A program made the position numbers and the translations under genes. Below the pieces are notes generated by a model. The model was given only the letters and a program-made list of their open reading frames with translations. It had not been told where the DNA came from and did no database searches. A DNA stretch of 64,000 nucleotides, taken from positions 1 through 64,000 of the forward strand of contig NZ_JALJCK010000019.1 of assembly GCF_022899355.1 (NCBI RefSeq). The letters are read 5' to 3'. Below, piece by piece: positions 59,644 to 64,000 of the stretch (the first letter of the stretch is position 1; each line of letters opens with the position of its first letter). Origin of the DNA: Shinella yambaruensis. GTDB taxonomy: Bacteria; Pseudomonadota; Alphaproteobacteria; Rhizobiales; Rhizobiaceae.

Positions 59644-62600
59644 ATGTCGAGCAGCAGCACAGCCCTCTCCTTCGATCCGGCGCTTCTGAGCCGGCTCCTC
59701 GGCGTCGAAGCAGGCGCGGCACCGCCACAGCAGCGCACGGAGGACATTCAAACGCCCTTCCCGCTGACGGAGATCCAGCGCGGCTACCTGCTCGGCCGCG
59801 ATTCGTCGCTGCCGCTCGGCGGCGCGGCCTGCCAGTTCTACTACGAGCTGGATTGCGAGACGCTCGACATCGCGCGCTACCGGGCGGCATGGGGCATCGT
59901 GATGGCGCGCCACCCGATGCTGCGCGCCCGCATCCTCGACGCGACGCGCCAGGAGATCGCCGAAACCATGCCGGAGCTGGAGATCGTCGTGCGCGATCTG
60001 AGCGACGACGAGGCGCGGGACGCGACGATCGACGCCATTCGCCGGCGCCTCGCGCGCGCCCTTCCGGCGCAGGACCGCTGGCCGATGATCGATGTGGAGC
60101 TCAGTCTCCTGCCGGCCGGCCGCGTGCGTGTCCATCTGCGCTTCGACCTCCTGATTGCCGACCAGCAGAGCATCCTCATCCTTCTCGACGAAGTAGCCCG
60201 CTTCTACCGCGATCCGGACCTTCACCTGCCCACGCCCGACATCACCTTCCGCGACTGCGTGCTCAGCGAGCCGGACGAGGCCGATCTCACCCGCGCCCGC
60301 CGCTATTGGCGGGAGCGCGCAGAAAGTCTGCCGGATGCGCCGGCCCTGCCGGTGATCGCGCCCCCGAACGAGGCCGGCACGCCGGTCTACGACCGCCTCT
60401 CGCACACCGTCGACAAAACGCGGTGGGACCGTCTCAAGGCCACGGCGGCGACGCTCGGCGTCACGCCCTCGACCACGCTGCTCTCGCTGTTCGGCGAAGC
60501 GCTCTGCGCCTTCGCGGCCGACCCGCATTTCTGCCTCAACATGACGCTCTTCAACCGGCCGCCGATCCACCCGGATGTCGATCGCGTGGTCGGCGATTTC
60601 ACCACCAACATGCTGTTCGAGGCCGATCTCCGGCAGGCCGAGACCCGACGCGCCCGCTTTACCCGGCTCCAGGCGCTGCTCTGGCGCGACATGGAGCACA
60701 GCCTGGTCAGCGGCACGGCCGTCACCCGCGAAATGGCCGTGGCGCGTGGCCATCTCGACCGCCCCCTGATGCCCGTCGTCTTCACCAGCACGCTGACGCA
60801 GAACGACACGCGCCTCTATTCCGACGCCGCCGCCCAGCCGGGTGAGCCGGTGCTGGCCCTTTCCCAGACGCCGCAGGTCATGCTCGACAACCAGGTGATG
60901 GAATGGTCCGGCGCGCTGACGATCAACTGGGACATCGCCGTCAACGTGCTGGACATCGCCGTCGCCCGACCGCTCTTCGACCGCTTCGTCACTCTCGTCG
61001 AAGCCGTCGCCGCCGATCCGGCCATGCTGGAGGAGACGGTGGGCGGACGCGCCGACCCGTCCGAAGCGCTGATCGCCCCGGCGATCGTATCGGAAGCCGA
61101 GCGGCGCGAACGGCTCGCCGACCTGTGGCTGCGCGCCCTGCCGGACGCGATGGAGCGACCCGCGATCGCCACGTCGGGCATTGTGCTGACCCATGGGGCG
61201 CTCGCCCGGCAGGTGGCGGGAATCGCAAACGCCCTCGTTGTCGCCGGCGTCCGCCGCGGCGAGACGGTGGCGATCCGCCTCGAAAAATCGCCGGAACAGA
61301 TCGCCGCCTGCCTCGCCGTCGCGCTCGTCGGCGGCGTCTATGTGCCGCTGGACACGGCTCAGCCGCTCGCCCGCCAGGCCCGCATCCTCGAAGATCTCAC
61401 ACCGGCCGCCATGCTGGAGCGCGGCGCGACTCCCGACGCCCTTGCAACCGGCGCGCCGGCCGCGACGATCGACCTTTCCCGTCTTGGCGAAGGCGACCCC
61501 GCGCTGTTGCATCACCTCGCCGGTGCGCAGCCGGATGATCCCGCCTACATCATCTATACGTCCGGCTCGACCGGAAACCCCAAGGGCGTGACGGTGACGC
61601 ATGCGGCGGCCGTGAACACGATCGCGGATGTCAGCCGGCGCTTCGGCATCGGCGGCGCGGATTGCGTGCTCGGCCTTTCGCAGCTTCACTTCGACCTCTC
61701 GGTCTACGACATTTTCGGCGTGCTCGGCGCCGGCGGTACGCTCGTCCTGCCCAATCCCGCCGAACAGCAGAACCCCGCCCATTGGCACGCGCTCGCGACC
61801 CGCCATGGCGTGACGCTCTGGAACAGCGTTCCCGGGCTCTTTTCGCTCTATGTCGACTATCACGAGGTCGCAGGCATCGCGCCGCCGCCGGCGCTGAAGA
61901 CGGTGATGCTGAGCGGCGACTGGATCGGCCTCGACCTGCCGGGCCGCGCCCGCCGGCTCTGGCCGGAGGCCGCACAATACAGCCTCGGCGGCGCGACGGA
62001 GGCGGCGATCTGGTCGATCTTCCATGCCATCGACGAGGTCGATCCGGCCTGGACGAGCATCCCCTACGGCCGGGCGCTCGGCCGCCAGCAGGTCTTCGTC
62101 CTCGACGACGACCTCGCCATCGCGCCGATCGGCCATACCGGCGATCTCTACATCGCCGGCGACGGGCTCGCGCTCGGCTATCTCAACGATGCGGAAAAGA
62201 CGGCCGCGCACTTCTTCCCCCATCCGCGCACGGGCCTCGCCCTCTACCGGACGGGTGACCTCGGCGCCTATGACCCTGACGGCGCGATCATCTTCCAGGG
62301 ACGCGCCGACACGCAGGTGAAGATCAACGGTTTTCGCGTAGAGCCCGGCGAGGTGGCGCGCGCCCTGCAGCGGCATGCGGATGTCGAGGAGGCGCAGGTG
62401 CTCGCCGTGGGCGATCCGCGCCGGCCGCGGCTCGTCGCCTTCTTCCGGCCGGCCCGGGCAGGAGTCGGGGAAGCAGGGCTTGCGGCCCACCTCACCCAGG
62501 AATTGCCCGCCTACATGGTTCCCGCCGCGTTCAAGGCCGTCGATGCCTGGCCGCTTACGCCGAACGGCAAGCTCGATCGCAAGGCGCTCCTCGCCCTCGT

Positions 62601-63669
62601 GACGCAAGAGCCTGCCGCCACTCCTTCACGGCATCCACCGTCATCGGGCGCGGAGGTCGAGCGGGCGGTGCTGGAGATGGTCGCCGCGATCCTCCAGCGC
62701 CCCGACGTCTCGCTCGACGACAATCTGGTCCATCTCGGGGCCTCGTCGCTCGAACTGATCGCACTCGCCAACCGCATCGAGGCCTTCGCCGGCGCGCGCC
62801 CGCCCCTGACGGACCTCGCCCGCGCCGTGCGCCTGCCGGACCTCGTCGCCCTAGTGCAGGCGCTGGCGCCGCAAGGGGCGGCGCAGCCCGCCGAGCTCGT
62901 CGCCGGAGCCGCGGCCTTGCGCGCCCACCTTTCCCGCAACCCGGTTCTCACCGACCCGGTCGCCCGTCGCCTTTTCAAGAGCCGCCCCCGCCCGGTTGCC
63001 GCCGCCGAAGCACCGGTCTTCCTGTCCGGGGCAGCCGAGCCGCCCGCCGCGGCGGCACGACGCAGCTGGCGCGATTTCATCGACCGTCCGCTGACGACCG
63101 ACGAGCTTTCCGCCCTGCTCGCCCCGCTTCGCCGCCACTACAGGGATGGCGAGGAGCGCCGGCTCTACGCCTCGGCCGGCGGGCTCTATCCCGTCGAAAC
63201 CTATCTTGCCGTTCCGCCGGGCGGGATCGAGGACCTCGCGCCGGGCGGCTATCGCTACGACCCGCAGGCGCACGCCCTATCGCCCTGCACGGCGCCGGAC
63301 GGTTTTACGGACCTCGCGCTGCTCAGCTCCGGAAGCCGCGAGACGCTGGCCGCAAGCCGCCTCATCCTCTGCTTCGTGCTGTCGCTGGACGCCATCGCGC
63401 CGCTCTACGACGCCGCGAGCCTCGGCTTCGGGCTCATCGAATGCGGGGCGATGTGCCAGGCGCTCGAACAGCAGGCCGTCGGCCGGCCGTTCGGCCTTTG
63501 CCAGATCGGCGACCTGCCGCTCGACGAGATGGGCCGCCGCTTCGCCCTCTCGCCGGACCATGTCTGCCTGCATGCCATGGCCGCCGGCGCGCTGGAGCCG
63601 CAGGCGCGCGAACACTGGCTTTCCGCGACGACCGCCTATGTCCAGGACATGACGGAGGGCACGCTATGA
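59644..63669 (+). CDS. NRPS module with thiazoline oxidase: Cy-A(Cys)-PCP-Ox
   Basis: The 1,341-residue protein has a Cy domain (~35-470) with the intact DLLIADQQS at 168-176, GDFTTN, VFTS and QTPQVMLD. The A domain (~510-985) has TSGSTGNPKG and the code D-L-Y-N-M-S-L-I-W-K for cysteine. PCP Ser is 1035 in LGASSLE. A C-terminal SagB/McbC-type FMN oxidase domain (~1130-1330) has SAGGLYPVETYLAV, GGYRYDPQAHAL and LILCFVLSLDAI. Such domains, as in bleomycin and epothilone synthetases, oxidise a thiazoline to a thiazole on the carrier protein. The gene follows the PKS by 11 bases and is coupled to the next by ATGA. Confidence 0.93.
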   Translation: MSSSSTALSFDPALLSRLLGVEAGAAPPQQRTEDIQTPFPLTEIQRGYLLGRDSSLPLGGAACQFYYELDCETLDIARYRAAWGIVMARHPMLRARILDATRQEIAETMPELEIVVRDLSDDEARDATIDAIRRRLARALPAQDRWPMIDVELSLLPAGRVRVHLRFDLLIADQQSILILLDEVARFYRDPDLHLPTPDITFRDCVLSEPDEADLTRARRYWRERAESLPDAPALPVIAPPNEAGTPVYDRLSHTVDKTRWDRLKATAATLGVTPSTTLLSLFGEALCAFAADPHFCLNMTLFNRPPIHPDVDRVVGDFTTNMLFEADLRQAETRRARFTRLQALLWRDMEHSLVSGTAVTREMAVARGHLDRPLMPVVFTSTLTQNDTRLYSDAAAQPGEPVLALSQTPQVMLDNQVMEWSGALTINWDIAVNVLDIAVARPLFDRFVTLVEAVAADPAMLEETVGGRADPSEALIAPAIVSEAERRERLADLWLRALPDAMERPAIATSGIVLTHGALARQVAGIANALVVAGVRRGETVAIRLEKSPEQIAACLAVALVGGVYVPLDTAQPLARQARILEDLTPAAMLERGATPDALATGAPAATIDLSRLGEGDPALLHHLAGAQPDDPAYIIYTSGSTGNPKGVTVTHAAAVNTIADVSRRFGIGGADCVLGLSQLHFDLSVYDIFGVLGAGGTLVLPNPAEQQNPAHWHALATRHGVTLWNSVPGLFSLYVDYHEVAGIAPPPALKTVMLSGDWIGLDLPGRARRLWPEAAQYSLGGATEAAIWSIFHAIDEVDPAWTSIPYGRALGRQQVFVLDDDLAIAPIGHTGDLYIAGDGLALGYLNDAEKTAAHFFPHPRTGLALYRTGDLGAYDPDGAIIFQGRADTQVKINGFRVEPGEVARALQRHADVEEAQVLAVGDPRRPRLVAFFRPARAGVGEAGLAAHLTQELPAYMVPAAFKAVDAWPLTPNGKLDRKALLALVTQEPAATPSRHPPSSGAEVERAVLEMVAAILQRPDVSLDDNLVHLGASSLELIALANRIEAFAGARPPLTDLARAVRLPDLVALVQALAPQGAAQPAELVAGAAALRAHLSRNPVLTDPVARRLFKSRPRPVAAAEAPVFLSGAAEPPAAAARRSWRDFIDRPLTTDELSALLAPLRRHYRDGEERRLYASAGGLYPVETYLAVPPGGIEDLAPGGYRYDPQAHALSPCTAPDGFTDLALLSSGSRETLAASRLILCFVLSLDAIAPLYDAASLGFGLIECGAMCQALEQQAVGRPFGLCQIGDLPLDEMGRRFALSPDHVCLHAMAAGALEPQAREHWLSATTAYVQDMTEGTL

Positions 63670-64000
63670 GCCTCACGCAGCTTCTCGACGAGCTCGAACG
63701 CCACCGCATCCACCTCTGGGTCGAGGAGGGCCAGCTGCGCTTTCGCGCGCCCGCCGGCGCGATGACCGCCACCCTCAAGGCGAAGGTCGCGGAACAGAAG
63801 CAGGCGCTGCTCCAGCGGCTGTCGAACGCCGCCGGCGCAGAGGCCGATCGCTTCGCGCCCTTCCCGCAGACGCCGATCCAGCAGGCCTATCTCGTCGGCC
63901 GCACCGGCGCGCTCGACCTCGGCGGCGTCTCCGCCAACAGCTATCTCGAATTCGAGCACGACGCCGTCGACTTCAGCCATGCCGACGCCTGCCTCAACGC
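63666..64000 (+). CDS. NRPS, N-terminal part (docking-Cy), runs off the window
   Basis: The first 111 residues show a TubC-like docking domain (LTQLLDELERHRIHLWVEEGQLRFRAP), similar in plan to the NRPS at 46586, then the start of a Cy/C domain (FPQTPIQQAYLVGRTGALDLGG). The ATG overlaps the stop of the previous gene. Remaining domains, perhaps including the releasing TE or reductase, lie to the right of the window. Confidence 0.9.
   Translation, partial: MSLTQLLDELERHRIHLWVEEGQLRFRAPAGAMTATLKAKVAEQKQALLQRLSNAAGAEADRFAPFPQTPIQQAYLVGRTGALDLGGVSANSYLEFEHDAVDFSHADACLN

Overview
The window is GC-rich, densely coded DNA of an alphaproteobacterium, most likely a member of the Rhizobiaceae (Shinella, Ensifer, Agrobacterium or Rhizobium type). 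The clues are FixK/FnrN-type boxes (TTGAY-N4-RTCAA), a fused MaoC-Pta protein next to acetate kinase and phosphoketolase, CUT2-type sugar ABC operons, an RhtX/FptX siderophore permease and a palindromic intergenic element resembling rhizobial RIME repeats. I see no rRNA, tRNA, CRISPR array, insertion sequence or phage gene. No gene-free stretch exceeds 300 bases; the longest are about 290 bases (37202-37493) and 220 bases (55033-55252), and both look like promoter regions.

Region 1 (1-13 kb) is a low-oxygen/fermentation island. It holds a GNAT protein, a metallo-beta-lactamase/beta-CASP nuclease gene with an apparent N-terminal frameshift, phosphoketolase, a phasin-like protein, fused enoyl-CoA hydratase/phosphotransacetylase, acetate kinase, two double-domain universal stress proteins, a P-type cation ATPase and an ArsC-like reductase. 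Three FNR/FixK-like boxes (118, 5037, 12400) sit in front of these units. Together phosphoketolase, Pta and AckA would turn xylulose-5-P or fructose-6-P into acetyl-P, acetyl-CoA, acetate and ATP.

Region 2 (13-26.3 kb) carries two sugar-uptake loci. The first is a leftward hexuronate operon: aldehyde dehydrogenase, CUT2 ABC transporter, KduI, KduD and a cupin, with a divergent GntR regulator. The second is a YtfQRT-YjfF-like ABC transporter with a divergent LacI regulator. An Rrf2-type regulator closes the region.

Region 3 (26.8-64 kb, continuing past the right edge) is a metallophore locus of the yersiniabactin/pyochelin type. The leftward uptake and control genes are a PchR-like AraC regulator, an RhtX/FptX-like permease, a TonB-dependent receptor, a second AraC regulator, a TetR regulator and two YbtP/YbtQ-like ABC half-transporters. 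The rightward biosynthetic genes are KS-AT-KR-ACP-Cy-A(MT)-PCP, docking-Cy-A-PCP, a type II thioesterase, a flavoprotein, a Cys/Met-metabolism PLP enzyme and a double OsmC-like protein, followed by KS-AT-KR-ACP, Cy-A-PCP-Ox and the start of another docking-Cy protein. A phosphopantetheinyl transferase faces leftward between the two halves.

Two A domains carry a cysteine-type code, and one module ends in an FMN thiazoline oxidase domain, so the product should contain thiazoline and thiazole rings. The order of modules, the odd first A domain, the degenerate second Cy motif and the PLP/OsmC pair do not match any pathway I can name. This locus is the strongest candidate for an undescribed system.
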